DNA of 45,405 bases from an uncultured Prevotella sp. (GCA_900540885.1 UQHJ01000014.1:1-45405); one strand, 5' to 3'. Counted from the stretch's first letter, positions 1 to 7,377 are shown. Program-made: numbers and translations. The notes: a model not told the origin generated them from the letters alone.

Positions 1-237
1 AGGTTTGCATATTGCTTTGGCTATTCCTATTTCCTTTTTTAGAGAAAACATTGAAACTAAAAGTGAAACATAAAAGTGTTATGTTTCAGTCTTCAAAAGT
101 ATTGATAATCAATAAGTTGAAACATAGAAATGAAACATGAAACATAAAATATGCAAAGGTAAAATATACGTAACCACAATGCCTATTTTGGGCGTTCTGA
201 AACATTTTGTAGAGGATTTCAAACTTCAGTTTATCGA

Positions 238-275
238 ACATATATCCATACGTTTTCAAAACCTTTGATTTATCT
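238..275 (+). repeat. 38-bp direct repeat, copy 1 (copy 2 at 45187-45224)
   Basis: The 38 bases from ACATATATCC to GATTTATCT are identical at 238-275 and 45187-45224. Similarity continues more weakly to the left: on the minus strand both copies go on with a GA(T/C)AAACTG-like stretch, so they look like two decayed pieces of one longer ancestral element. Confidence 0.85.
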
Positions 276-276
276 C

Positions 277-303
277 CTGACTTCGTCATTGCGTCACCCA
301 AAA
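277..303 (+). repeat. 27-bp direct repeat, copy 1 (copy 2 at 2493-2519)
   Basis: The 27 bases beginning CTGACTTCGTCATTGCG are identical at 277-303 and 2493-2519. The second copy abuts the broken end of the group II intron fragment. Read on the minus strand the repeat contains GTGACGCAATGACGAAGTCAG-like sequence, that is, a possible start codon followed by Thr-Lys-Ser. Confidence 0.85.
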
Positions 304-564
304 TTCTTCGTCAAAGAGTTTAGCTATTTTCTGATGTCTTGCCATCAGCATTGTTTGGGTGTAAACCCTTGTTCAGAGGCAGCTTAATTTGTATGGTTGT
401 GATAGTCTTAGCCAATGCAAGCACCTTGTCTACTCGTTCCTTGTCTACTCGTTTCTTGTCAACTTGTCTGCTGTTTAGCTAGTTGGAAACTTGCTAAACT
501 TAAATCCGTTATACTTACAAGTAGGTATTTTCAGCGAAATACCTATTTTTGAGTATGCTCTGAA

Positions 565-596
565 TTTGGCGTTTTTTCTTATAAGTACTATTTTTG
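565..596 (+). promoter_or_regulatory. Predicted eno promoter (Bacteroidota -33/-7)
   Basis: TTTG at 565-568 and TATTTTTG at 589-596 are separated by 20 bases, matching the Bacteroidota consensus TTTG-N19-21-TAnnTTTG. This predicts transcription from about 603 and a leader of about 80 bases before eno. It is the best full-consensus promoter seen in the window. Confidence 0.7.
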
Positions 597-685
597 CATT
601 CGTAAAAAGAATCGTATTTGTGCAACCAATGTTGCATTTATACTGTTTATATATAGGTATATAAAGTTAAAGATATTATTGTATT

Positions 686-1993
686 ATGATTATCGAAAAT
701 GTTCATGCAAGAGAAATCTTGGATTCTCGTGGCAATCCTACAGTAGAGGTTGAGGTATTATTAAAGTCTGGCGTGGTTGGTCGTGCATCAGTTCCGTCAG
801 GTGCTTCAACTGGTGAGAATGAGGCACTGGAGCTTCGTGATGGCGATAAGAGCCGTTATTGTGGCAAGGGAGTATTAAAGGCTGTAGAGAATGTCAATAA
901 CGTGATTGCTCCGGCTTTGGTCGGATTCTCTGCCTTGGAGCAGCGTACTATCGACTATAAGATGTTGGAGCTGGATGGCACTAAGACCAAGTCAAACTTA
1001 GGTGCCAATGCCATTCTTGGCGTATCGCTTGCTGTGGCTCATGCTGCTGCCGAGTATCTCCATATCCCGCTGTATCGCTACATCGGCGGTTGCAACACTT
1101 ACACCCTTCCAGTTCCTATGATGAACATCATCAACGGTGGTGCTCACTCTGATGCTCCAATCGCTTTCCAGGAGTTTATGATCCGTCCTGTGGGTGCTCC
1201 TAATGAGAAGGAGGCAATCCGTATGGGGGCGGAGGTGTTCCATGCCTTGGCAAAGCTCCTGAAGAGTCGCGGCCTTTCCACTGCTGTCGGCGACGAGGGC
1301 GGTTTCGCTCCTGCACTCAATGGCATTGAGGACGCCCTTGAGAGCATCTGCCAGGCAATCAAGGATGCCGGTTATGAGCCAGGAAAGGATGTGAAGATTG
1401 CCATGGACTGTGCTGCCAGCGAGTTTGCTGTTCAGGAGAATGGTGAGTGGTATTACGATTACCGCCAGCTGAAGGACGGCAAGAAGAAGGATCCTAACGG
1501 CAAGAAACTCACAGCTGCTGAGCAAATCAAGTTCTTGGAAGAACTGATTACCAAATATCCTATCGATTCCATCGAGGACGGTCTTGACGAGAACGATTGG
1601 GACAACTGGGTTAAGCTTACGGCTGCCATCGGTGACCGTTGCCAGTTGGTTGGTGACGACCTCTTTGTTACGAACGTGAAGTTCTTGGAGAAGGGCATCA
1701 AGATGGGCGCTGCTAACTCTATCCTTATCAAGGTGAACCAGATTGGCTCGCTTACAGAGACCTTGGATGCTATAGAGATGGCCCATCGTCATGGCTACAC
1801 TACTGTCACGTCACACCGTTCAGGTGAAACAGAGGATACGACAATCGCCGATATCGCTGTGGCTACCAACTCTGGTCAGATTAAGACAGGTTCGATGAGC
1901 CGTACCGACCGTATGGCAAAGTACAACCAGCTTATCCGCATTGAGGAGCAGTTGGGAAAGAACGCTGCTTACGGTTATAAGAAAGTGAAATAG
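686..1993 (+). CDS. eno: Enolase
   Basis: Converts 2-phosphoglycerate to phosphoenolpyruvate in glycolysis, in the cytoplasm. The 435-residue length is normal. Visible family features are the N-terminal AREILDSRGNPTVEVEV, the SGASTG loop, NAILGVSLA, GDEGGFAP near residue 210 with the general-acid glutamate, metal ligands in AMDCAASE, SIEDGLDE and VGDDLFVTN, and the C-terminal TVTSHRSGETEDT catalytic loop. The start ATG lies about 80 bases after a good promoter and nothing suggests an operon. Odd point: by hand count Glu is about 30 GAG to 5 GAA and Gln about 10 CAG to 1 CAA, whereas the also well-expressed galK and galM prefer GAA and CAA. Together with the repeats and intron fragment around it, this suggests acquisition or replacement from a relative with different codon preference; that part is inference. 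Confidence 0.98.
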   Translation: MIIENVHAREILDSRGNPTVEVEVLLKSGVVGRASVPSGASTGENEALELRDGDKSRYCGKGVLKAVENVNNVIAPALVGFSALEQRTIDYKMLELDGTKTKSNLGANAILGVSLAVAHAAAEYLHIPLYRYIGGCNTYTLPVPMMNIINGGAHSDAPIAFQEFMIRPVGAPNEKEAIRMGAEVFHALAKLLKSRGLSTAVGDEGGFAPALNGIEDALESICQAIKDAGYEPGKDVKIAMDCAASEFAVQENGEWYYDYRQLKDGKKKDPNGKKLTAAEQIKFLEELITKYPIDSIEDGLDENDWDNWVKLTAAIGDRCQLVGDDLFVTNVKFLEKGIKMGAANSILIKVNQIGSLTETLDAIEMAHRHGYTTVTSHRSGETEDTTIADIAVATNSGQIKTGSMSRTDRMAKYNQLIRIEEQLGKNAAYGYKKVK

Positions 1994-2030
1994 AATAGAT
2001 TAATAATTATAGAATAAGACATAGTCCAAT

Positions 2031-2496
2031 CAAGTAGGAGGAAAACGAAGCAGTTTTCTTCCTACTTTCGTTTTTCGACCTCTCACACCACCGTACGTGC
2101 GGTTCCACATACGGCGGTTCCTATTTTGGAGACCATTCGAGATACGCATCCATTAAAGTAGCATACCCTGCCCTACATAGATGCTCATTTGTTATAGCTC
2201 TGTGCAGTATGTAGCTGTCTGCTATACGCCAATAGCCCTTGCGAGTATTACCCCATTCGTATGCTTGGTATTTATTAATACCACATTTAATGAGGTTTGC
2301 CACTTTTCTCTTGGATTTCTTCCAAGCTTTCCATATACACATGCGAATTCTACGCCTTAACCATTCATCAGTATCAAGTAAGAGACGTTTCATATTAGCA
2401 AGATGATAATAGCCGACCCACCCTCTTATGTATTCTTTCAGCTTTTGCTTTCTCTTGGCATATCCCCATCCATTGCTGCGACTTGTCAATTTCTGA
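2031..2496 (-). mobile_element. 3'-terminal fragment of a group II intron
   Basis: On the minus strand the order is maturase C-terminus (2489 down to 2121), a domain-V-like hairpin (about 2080-2121, with ACCGCCGTAT pairing to GTACGGTGGT), then a domain-VI-like hairpin (about 2031-2072, arms GTAGGAAGAAAAC and GTTTTCCTCCTAC). This is the normal 3' order of a bacterial group II intron. Everything upstream (domains I-III, the 5' end, the reverse transcriptase domain) is missing; the break is near 2496, exactly where the 27-bp repeat starts. The fragment ends only about 35 bases after the eno stop. It cannot splice or move by itself. Confidence 0.85.
2121..2489 (-). pseudogene. Truncated group II intron maturase (C-terminal domain X)
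   Basis: About 122 residues of the C-terminus of an intron-encoded reverse transcriptase/maturase. Recognisable pieces are LTSRSNGWGYAKRKQKLKEY, IRGWVGYYHLANMK, DEWLRRRIRMCIWKAWKK and NTRKGYWRIADSYILHRAIT, the usual order in the maturase (X) domain and C-terminal tail. The reverse transcriptase domain with the YADD motif is absent and only a TTG is available as a start, so this is a remnant, not a working gene. It stops just before the domain V hairpin, as expected for an ORF in domain IV. Confidence 0.85.
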
Positions 2497-2600
2497 CTTC
2501 GTCATTGCGTCACCCAAAACAAGGGTACGCAAAGATACAAAATATTGTTTATCAATCAGTTATAAATATAAAATACGTATTTTTTGAGTGACAAAGTCAG
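2493..2600. repeat. 27-bp repeat copy 2 and degenerate inverted partner
   Basis: Positions 2493-2519 repeat 277-303. Positions 2580-2600 (TTTTTTGAGTGACAAAGTCA, then G) are an imperfect inverted version of the same word with a 6-10 base deletion in the middle. Between them lies an AT-rich stretch containing, on the minus strand, TATCTTTG (2530-2537), a good -7 box. The whole could be a small palindromic element or the 5' end of a lost gene with its promoter; I cannot decide. Confidence 0.5.
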
Positions 2601-3009
2601 GAAATGTACTAATTTATTGTGATATATAACGTCTAAAATAGATAAGAACCGATAAACTGCAATTTGTCGAAGAGACAGGAATGAACATTAAGGCACGCTT
2701 CGCGCTTGTTTTTTTTAAACATTAATGCTTCATTAATTGACCATTAATCTTGTTCATTAATCTTTCCATTAAAAACATAAGAAGAGAAATTGTTCAGACT
2801 ATAGAACAAGATTAATGGAAAAGATTAATGAATCCACTTGTAAAGTCACGTCTTCCGTGCCTTTCACACCAGACTCCACATAAGTATTGTCGGCTGTTGT
2901 AGCACCTCCCACTTCAACATCCGTAACAAGGTTAGGTTTCATTAACTCAAGTTCAACCTGCTCTTGTTAAATCCGAAACTTAAGTAAGGAATTAAAGATT
3001 CAGATCTAG
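2601..3009. other. Intergenic region with ATTAAT-rich inverted repeat
   Basis: No gene recognised. Positions 2741-2755 (CCATTAATCTTGTTC) and 2804-2818 form a perfect 15-bp inverted repeat around a 48-base loop, with more copies of ATTAATC/GATTAAT beside the arms. Positions 2656-2672 (GATAAACTGCAATTTGT) resemble pieces near 220 and 45170. A 47-codon minus-strand frame crosses part of the region and is listed separately. Confidence 0.5.
2799..2942 (-). pseudogene. Possible protein remnant, 47 codons, unknown
   Basis: From an ATG at 2942 the minus strand encodes MKPNLVTDVEVGGATTADNT and then YVESGVKGTEDVTLQVDS before ending at a TAG. The Val/Thr/Gly-rich pattern looks like a beta-structured protein piece, and the codons upstream of the ATG (ELEL) also look protein-like until a stop. 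I do not recognise the family. A short true gene is possible, but the low complexity of its 3' part (the ATTAAT repeat) argues for a fragment. Confidence 0.3.
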
Positions 3010-3819
3010 TCAAAATAACTCTATCGTCTCTAAATCATTCGGAACTACCACGTTACCGCTAAAGCACGATTGGGCTTCAGCCGTGTATGACTGCTTTCGC
3101 GTTGCCAACGAGGTGTCCTCTGTATGATAAAGCAACAAGTTTTTTATTTTCAGTTCGTTTGCCAATTGAGCTGCATCTTTTGCCGTACTATGGTGTTTCT
3201 CGTAGGGTTGAAACTTCTCCGCGTCTGTTCGTAAACAGAAAGCTTCACACAAAAGCCAATCAACGTCTTTCACCCATGACTTATTCGCAGCATTATAAGG
3301 CTCATCACCCAAGCAAGCTAAAGAATGCTGATTAGCGAAGTCAACACGAAATCCATACTGCTTTTCTTTCGTAGAATGAATATCAAATGCTACAAGATGC
3401 CAGTCGTTAATTGTAAAGAGTTCTCCGTCTTGTAACACACTCACTACCACGCGTTCGTCAAAGAATTTTAGCAAACTCATTGGTATCGTATTTTGACATA
3501 TCCATTGCAGGACATTCACAACCTTGTCATTACCATACAGATGCAACGCGCCATCATACTTACCCTTCTTCATCATCTGGAGTATTATACGCACGACCCA
3601 GACAGCACCCAACACGTGGTCAGTATGTGCGTGGGTTAAAAACAGATGATGAATCTTCTCCAAAGGGACGCCTACACGTTCTAACTGATTAAGCACACCA
3701 TTTCCACCGCCTGCGTCTACCATTAACAAAGTGTCGGCCGACTGCAATAAAAAACAGGTGTTATAACATCGCATAGCAGTTGCATATCCCGTTCCCAACA
3801 TGGTTAGTTTTACGCTCAT
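3010..3819 (-). CDS. Metallo-beta-lactamase-fold hydrolase (RNase Z-like)
   Basis: A 269-residue soluble protein of the metallo-beta-lactamase superfamily. It opens with MLGTGYA, has the metal-binding motif THAHTDH near residues 61-67 followed by GAVW, a later Asp/Glu-rich metal region, a conserved HHSTAKDAAQLA element and LLLYHTED near the end. This arrangement resembles the RNase Z / arylsulfatase-like branch. The exact substrate cannot be read from sequence; tRNA 3' processing, phosphodiester or ester hydrolysis are all possible. Its ATG overlaps the stop of the upstream GH5-like gene (ATGA-type overlap, 3816-3819), so the two are probably translationally coupled. It is the last gene of the five-gene minus-strand operon. 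Confidence 0.8.
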   Translation of the reverse strand: MSVKLTMLGTGYATAMRCYNTCFLLQSADTLLMVDAGGGNGVLNQLERVGVPLEKIHHLFLTHAHTDHVLGAVWVVRIILQMMKKGKYDGALHLYGNDKVVNVLQWICQNTIPMSLLKFFDERVVVSVLQDGELFTINDWHLVAFDIHSTKEKQYGFRVDFANQHSLACLGDEPYNAANKSWVKDVDWLLCEAFCLRTDAEKFQPYEKHHSTAKDAAQLANELKIKNLLLYHTEDTSLATRKQSYTAEAQSCFSGNVVVPNDLETIELF

Positions 3820-4991
3820 TCTTCTTTAAATTGTTTCGTTAGTACGTCTACTGTCGATTTGTCAGCACTAAAGACTGAATACAAACCTTTTACTTCATCA
3901 GGGTATTCCGAGGTGTATTCCGTAACATCGTCCCAAACGCCCAAACTATTGGGTTTTGCTTGGCCGCCCCACCCTTTAATGCTCCAGCCCATAAGGGCTT
4001 CTTCGTTACGTCTGCATTCAATCACTTTTAGCCCCATGTACTCAAAGAACGTTTCGCGAGCACTGCATGACGTGCTAGGTCTTGTAAAAAAGGCATCTCT
4101 TGGGTACTGCACACGAACAATATAGGGGCGTTCACTGCTATACATCACTCTGTTATAGGCAGCTATATAATTGTCCAACGACAAAAAGAGGTGGGGCAAA
4201 CCTTCTATGATAGCCCCCTTACTTACCCAACCTTGTTCACAAGGCGATATAACTATTTCCGCACAATCTATGCCCGTTTCTGCCGTAAAGGAGGATAGCG
4301 ACCTCGCATCTTCTTCTGCATCACGCTGCTTGAATGGAGCATACACCGCCATTATCAAGTGTTTATCGTCAACCTGTCTGATACAACTCACACAATCCTT
4401 AACCCATGTCGTATAAAGCGACATTGAATCGCCACCTATCCGCAAGTCGTCACATACTTTCCATGCTAAGATGCTTGCGTCATCTTTATATACGACACCT
4501 GTCAAGGCATTTTCATGCGTAAGCCATTTTTCAACAAAAGTTCCATACTTTTCTTGTCGCTGTGGGTCAAGGCAGGCTATTCTGTCCAAACTCACCACCG
4601 CCCACATATTGCGACGCTTCAGTTCGTTTAACAAAAAGTCCATGCCACGAAAATATGACTTCTCACCTACCAACGTGCGTACGCTGCCTCGTGCACGCTG
4701 CGTGCTATCCTTTGTTGCAACAAATTCTATTTTAGTTCCAGCTAACACCTCAACGACGTTCACGCCTATCTTTTGCAATGAGTCTAACTCTTCTACAAGT
4801 CGTTGTCGGTCATGCTTATCCTTGCTTGCGCCTAACAGCGGAGCATACCACATCGACGCAGCTTTATATGATACACCACTCTGCGTATCCGTATTATACA
4901 GTCGTCCGTCCTGCAAACGTATCATTCCGCTTGCATATTGCACATTAAGCAGCGACACCAACAGAAGTAAAATGTACACCCACCTTTTCAT
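3816..4991 (-). CDS. Exported GH5 (mannanase-like) protein lacking both catalytic glutamates
   Basis: A 391-residue protein with an N-terminal signal sequence (MKRWVYILLLLVSLLNVQYA) and the fold signature of GH5 subfamily 7 beta-mannanase-like proteins: MWYAPLLGAS, DRQRLVEELDSLQKIGVNVV, GMDFLLNELKRRNMWAVV, YKDDASILAW, YPRD near 296-299, and GWSIKGWGG with a GLYSVFSADKSTV tail. In active relatives strand 4 reads W-x-x-x-N-E-P-R with the acid/base glutamate; here residues 177-184 read WKVCDDLR, so Asn-Glu is replaced by Asp-Asp. Relatives have a nucleophile in EEFGYPRD; here residues 292-299 read VRVQYPRD. Both catalytic glutamates are therefore gone while the scaffold is intact. I infer a non-catalytic glycan-binding or structural role. 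It sits 15 bases after smpB. Confidence 0.75.
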   Translation of the reverse strand: MKRWVYILLLLVSLLNVQYASGMIRLQDGRLYNTDTQSGVSYKAASMWYAPLLGASKDKHDRQRLVEELDSLQKIGVNVVEVLAGTKIEFVATKDSTQRARGSVRTLVGEKSYFRGMDFLLNELKRRNMWAVVSLDRIACLDPQRQEKYGTFVEKWLTHENALTGVVYKDDASILAWKVCDDLRIGGDSMSLYTTWVKDCVSCIRQVDDKHLIMAVYAPFKQRDAEEDARSLSSFTAETGIDCAEIVISPCEQGWVSKGAIIEGLPHLFLSLDNYIAAYNRVMYSSERPYIVRVQYPRDAFFTRPSTSCSARETFFEYMGLKVIECRRNEEALMGWSIKGWGGQAKPNSLGVWDDVTEYTSEYPDEVKGLYSVFSADKSTVDVLTKQFKEE

Positions 4992-5006
4992 CTGCCCAAC
5001 GTTTTG

Positions 5007-5483
5007 TTAAATTCTTACTTTCATAGCGCGATCCATTTCGCGGCGGTCTTGCTTTTCTTTCAACGTGTTGCGCTTATCGTATTCTTTCTTACCACGACAC
5101 AAGCCTATTACCACTTTAGCCAATCCTTTTTCGTTGATAAACATACGAAGGGGCACAATCGTAAAACCAGGTGACTTGGTGTCATCTTGCAGTGAGCGTA
5201 TCTCCTTGCGATTCAACAATAGCTTACGATCGCGACGAGTGGAATGATTGTTATACGATCCAAATTCATATTCGGCAATGTAAGCATTCTTCATCCACAT
5301 CTCACCATTATTGATATAGCAAAACGTGTCGACCAAACTTGCTTTACCAGCGCGAATACTCTTTATTTCTGTACCAGTAAGCACAATGCCCGCCGTAAAC
5401 TTATCTATCACCAAATAATCGTGTTCGGCACGTTTGTTCTTTATATTGATACGCGAAGTAGGCAATACTTTCGACTTTCCCAT
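5007..5483 (-). CDS. smpB: SsrA-binding protein SmpB
   Basis: Binds tmRNA and delivers it to stalled ribosomes for trans-translation. The 158 residues begin with KNKRAEHDYLVIDKFTAGIV, include LTGTEIKSIRAGKASLVD and the FGSYNNHSTRRDRKLLLNR segment, and end in the basic KVVIGLCRGKKEYDKRNTLK tail that enters the mRNA channel. Length and motifs are typical. It lies in the middle of the minus-strand operon, 29 bases after the DUF4375 gene and 15 bases before the GH5-like gene. No tmRNA gene is present in this window. Confidence 0.97.
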   Translation of the reverse strand: MGKSKVLPTSRINIKNKRAEHDYLVIDKFTAGIVLTGTEIKSIRAGKASLVDTFCYINNGEMWMKNAYIAEYEFGSYNNHSTRRDRKLLLNRKEIRSLQDDTKSPGFTIVPLRMFINEKGLAKVVIGLCRGKKEYDKRNTLKEKQDRREMDRAMKVRI

Positions 5484-5512
5484 ATATATATATTTTTACT
5501 TTACAAAATCCT

Positions 5513-6013
5513 TTATTCTACTACTACAAATGCACTCAAATGTTCGTCTACATAATGAGCTACGGCTGCTGTAATATCCTCCTCTTCTTCAACGAACTCG
5601 TCATCCAAGTCATCAAACACGGGATATTGCTCAAACAATGCCATAAAATCATCGTCTGTACGCTCGCGCGTCAGGTCGGCCTTGTGTGCATCGTACTCTT
5701 TCTTAGCCTTATAGAGCAACTTCGAGAAATCGTGCAAGCCCCATAAGCGCATGGCCTTTGCAAAAGGGTTGTCAAAGAAGAAGGGACCATAACCATTATA
5801 AATAAGTTGAACAAAACCTCCGTCCATCAGTTCGTCACGCAATGTCATATACCCCCACAATGTAATCTGGTCTGCAGTGAGTTGTTGCATACTTGAAGCG
5901 TTTAGTTCGTCTCCTACAACTTCCTTTATTGCCGACAATATCGCTGTTAAGAAGGCATCCATGCCTTCACCCGCCGCTTGGGCTAAAACAGCGTCTTTTA
6001 TCTTTACGTCCAT
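5513..6013 (-). CDS. DUF4375 (DMP19-type) family protein
   Basis: A 166-residue acidic, mostly helical cytoplasmic protein without signal or membrane segment. The central block MTLRDELMDGGFVQLIYNGY followed by NPFAKAMRLWGLHDFSKLLY is characteristic of the DUF4375 family, which includes DMP19-like proteins (DMP19 of Neisseria is a DNA mimic). The C-terminus is strongly acidic (DDLDDEFVEEEEDIT). No specific function can be assigned. It lies 26 bases after the helicase and 29 bases before smpB. Confidence 0.75.
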   Translation of the reverse strand: MDVKIKDAVLAQAAGEGMDAFLTAILSAIKEVVGDELNASSMQQLTADQITLWGYMTLRDELMDGGFVQLIYNGYGPFFFDNPFAKAMRLWGLHDFSKLLYKAKKEYDAHKADLTRERTDDDFMALFEQYPVFDDLDDEFVEEEEDITAAVAHYVDEHLSAFVVVE

Positions 6014-6039
6014 TTTTCAAACTTGTTACAAATCAACGT

Positions 6040-7377
6040 CTAACGACGCATTTCTTCAATTAAAGTTTTCATACCTTTAATCTTCTCTCCACTCACTTGG
6101 CGTAGCACGGTCTTTAATTGCTTCCGCAACACCGACACATACGCATAATGCGACCCGATGTCAATACGTCCTATCTCATCAGCGCGCAACCCACCTTTCT
6201 TGCATAAGAAGCCAAGCACATCGCCCTTACTCAATTTGTCTCGTTTGCCACGACCGATATAAATCGTAGCGTAACGTGGTTGGATGGGACAAATTTGCAT
6301 AACGTTGGCAATGCTTTCTTCTTCTATCTGCTCAGCATTCACAAATGCGGGGAGTTGCTCCGTTGGGCCTAATAGCCAATAAACAACGCCCTCAGCGTCC
6401 CAACGTGCCGTTCGTCCGTTTCGGTGTGTATAGTCTTCTTCCTTCATGGGCAGGTGGTAGTGAACAATCGCCCGAACTTCAGGTATATCTAAGCCACGCG
6501 CTGCTAAGTCCGTACTTACCAATACATTCGCTGCTCCGCTACGAAACTTATATAAAGCTCTTTCGCGCCATTCTTGTTCCATGCCGCCATGATACATCTC
6601 GACTGTAAAGCCTTGCTCTCGCAACCACTTACCAACGCGCTCGACACTTTCGCGATACGAAACGAAAACAATCGTAGGTTCTCCCTTTATCAGCATCAGC
6701 AAACGTGCCAAACTCTCCAACTTATCCTTTTTCTCTGAACGCACCAAACGCACTTGAAGTCGACTCTCGGTTTGCGATTCTGCTATAGACAAATAGTCAA
6801 TCTTATGATACGTCTTAAACAGACGATTCATAAACTGTGGAATCTCCTCTGCGTCTGTTGCTGACATCAACCAACAACCATACAAGTTAGAGAAATGATT
6901 TAACAAATCATTCATTTCATCTTGAAAACCAAGTTCAAGGCACTTATCAAATTCGTCTATAATGAGAACGCTAACGCCACGCGCGTTCAAGTTTTCCTTG
7001 TTTAAGTGGTCATTAAGTCGTCCTGGGGTTGCAAAGACTATTTGAGGTTTTACTTCTTTTATCTTGCGATGTTCTTCCATTGCAGGGCGTCCGCCATAGA
7101 GAGCCAACGAGCGAATGCCGATTTTCATGCTTTTCAGTACCTCCTCGCTCTGCTGTGCCAACTCGCGTGTTGGCGTCACCACTACGACTTGCAAAGTATC
7201 CAAGCCTACATCAATTCTATCTACGGCAGGCAACAGATACCCTAAAGTCTTACCAGAACCAGTAGGCGAAAGCAGCACAATGCCGCCTCGACTACTACCA
7301 ACCTTAGCCATTTCCTCTTGCATGGACGTAAAGGAGTCAAATCCCAACGTTTGCAATATTTGTTGTTTGTCTAACAT
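6040..7377 (-). CDS. DEAD-box-type RNA helicase with DbpA-like C-terminal domain
   Basis: A 445-residue ATP-dependent RNA helicase. Motifs in order are SPTGSGKT (I), PTRELAQQ (Ia), TPGRL (Ib), DEFD (II, instead of DEAD), SAT (III), then the second RecA domain with STDLAARGLDIPEVRAIVHY (V) and HRNGRTAR (VI). The last ~75 residues (SKGDVLGFLCKKGGLRADEI, GRIDIGSHYAYVSV) look like the DbpA RNA-binding domain that targets 23S rRNA hairpin 92 in E. coli, so a role in large-subunit assembly is likely. I chose the ATG at 7377 (MLDKQQILQTLGFDSFT) because sequence further upstream overlaps the 79-bp repeat and its -7 box. It is the first gene of the operon. Confidence 0.9.
   Translation of the reverse strand: MLDKQQILQTLGFDSFTSMQEEMAKVGSSRGGIVLLSPTGSGKTLGYLLPAVDRIDVGLDTLQVVVVTPTRELAQQSEEVLKSMKIGIRSLALYGGRPAMEEHRKIKEVKPQIVFATPGRLNDHLNKENLNARGVSVLIIDEFDKCLELGFQDEMNDLLNHFSNLYGCWLMSATDAEEIPQFMNRLFKTYHKIDYLSIAESQTESRLQVRLVRSEKKDKLESLARLLMLIKGEPTIVFVSYRESVERVGKWLREQGFTVEMYHGGMEQEWRERALYKFRSGAANVLVSTDLAARGLDIPEVRAIVHYHLPMKEEDYTHRNGRTARWDAEGVVYWLLGPTEQLPAFVNAEQIEEESIANVMQICPIQPRYATIYIGRGKRDKLSKGDVLGFLCKKGGLRADEIGRIDIGSHYAYVSVLRKQLKTVLRQVSGEKIKGMKTLIEEMRR

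Larger units (their letters stand above)
1..685. other. Left-edge intergenic region with decayed repeats upstream of eno
   Basis: No convincing gene. Positions 40-150 are rich in GAAACAT/ATGTTTC words and resemble, in reverse orientation, the sequence at 45225-45325. Positions 238-275 are an exact 38-bp copy of 45187-45224, and 277-303 are an exact copy of 2493-2519. A 71-codon minus-strand reading frame (86-301) runs through these repeats; since related pieces elsewhere are interrupted, I read it as a remnant rather than a gene. Positions 424-460 contain tandem CTTGTCTACTCGTT words. A stem-loop (arms 522-530 and 537-545, then five T) precedes the eno promoter. Confidence 0.6.

Noticed and set aside
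998..1792. 264-codon open frame antisense to eno
   Set aside because: Shadow of the strongly biased eno codons; no recognisable protein and eno is certain.
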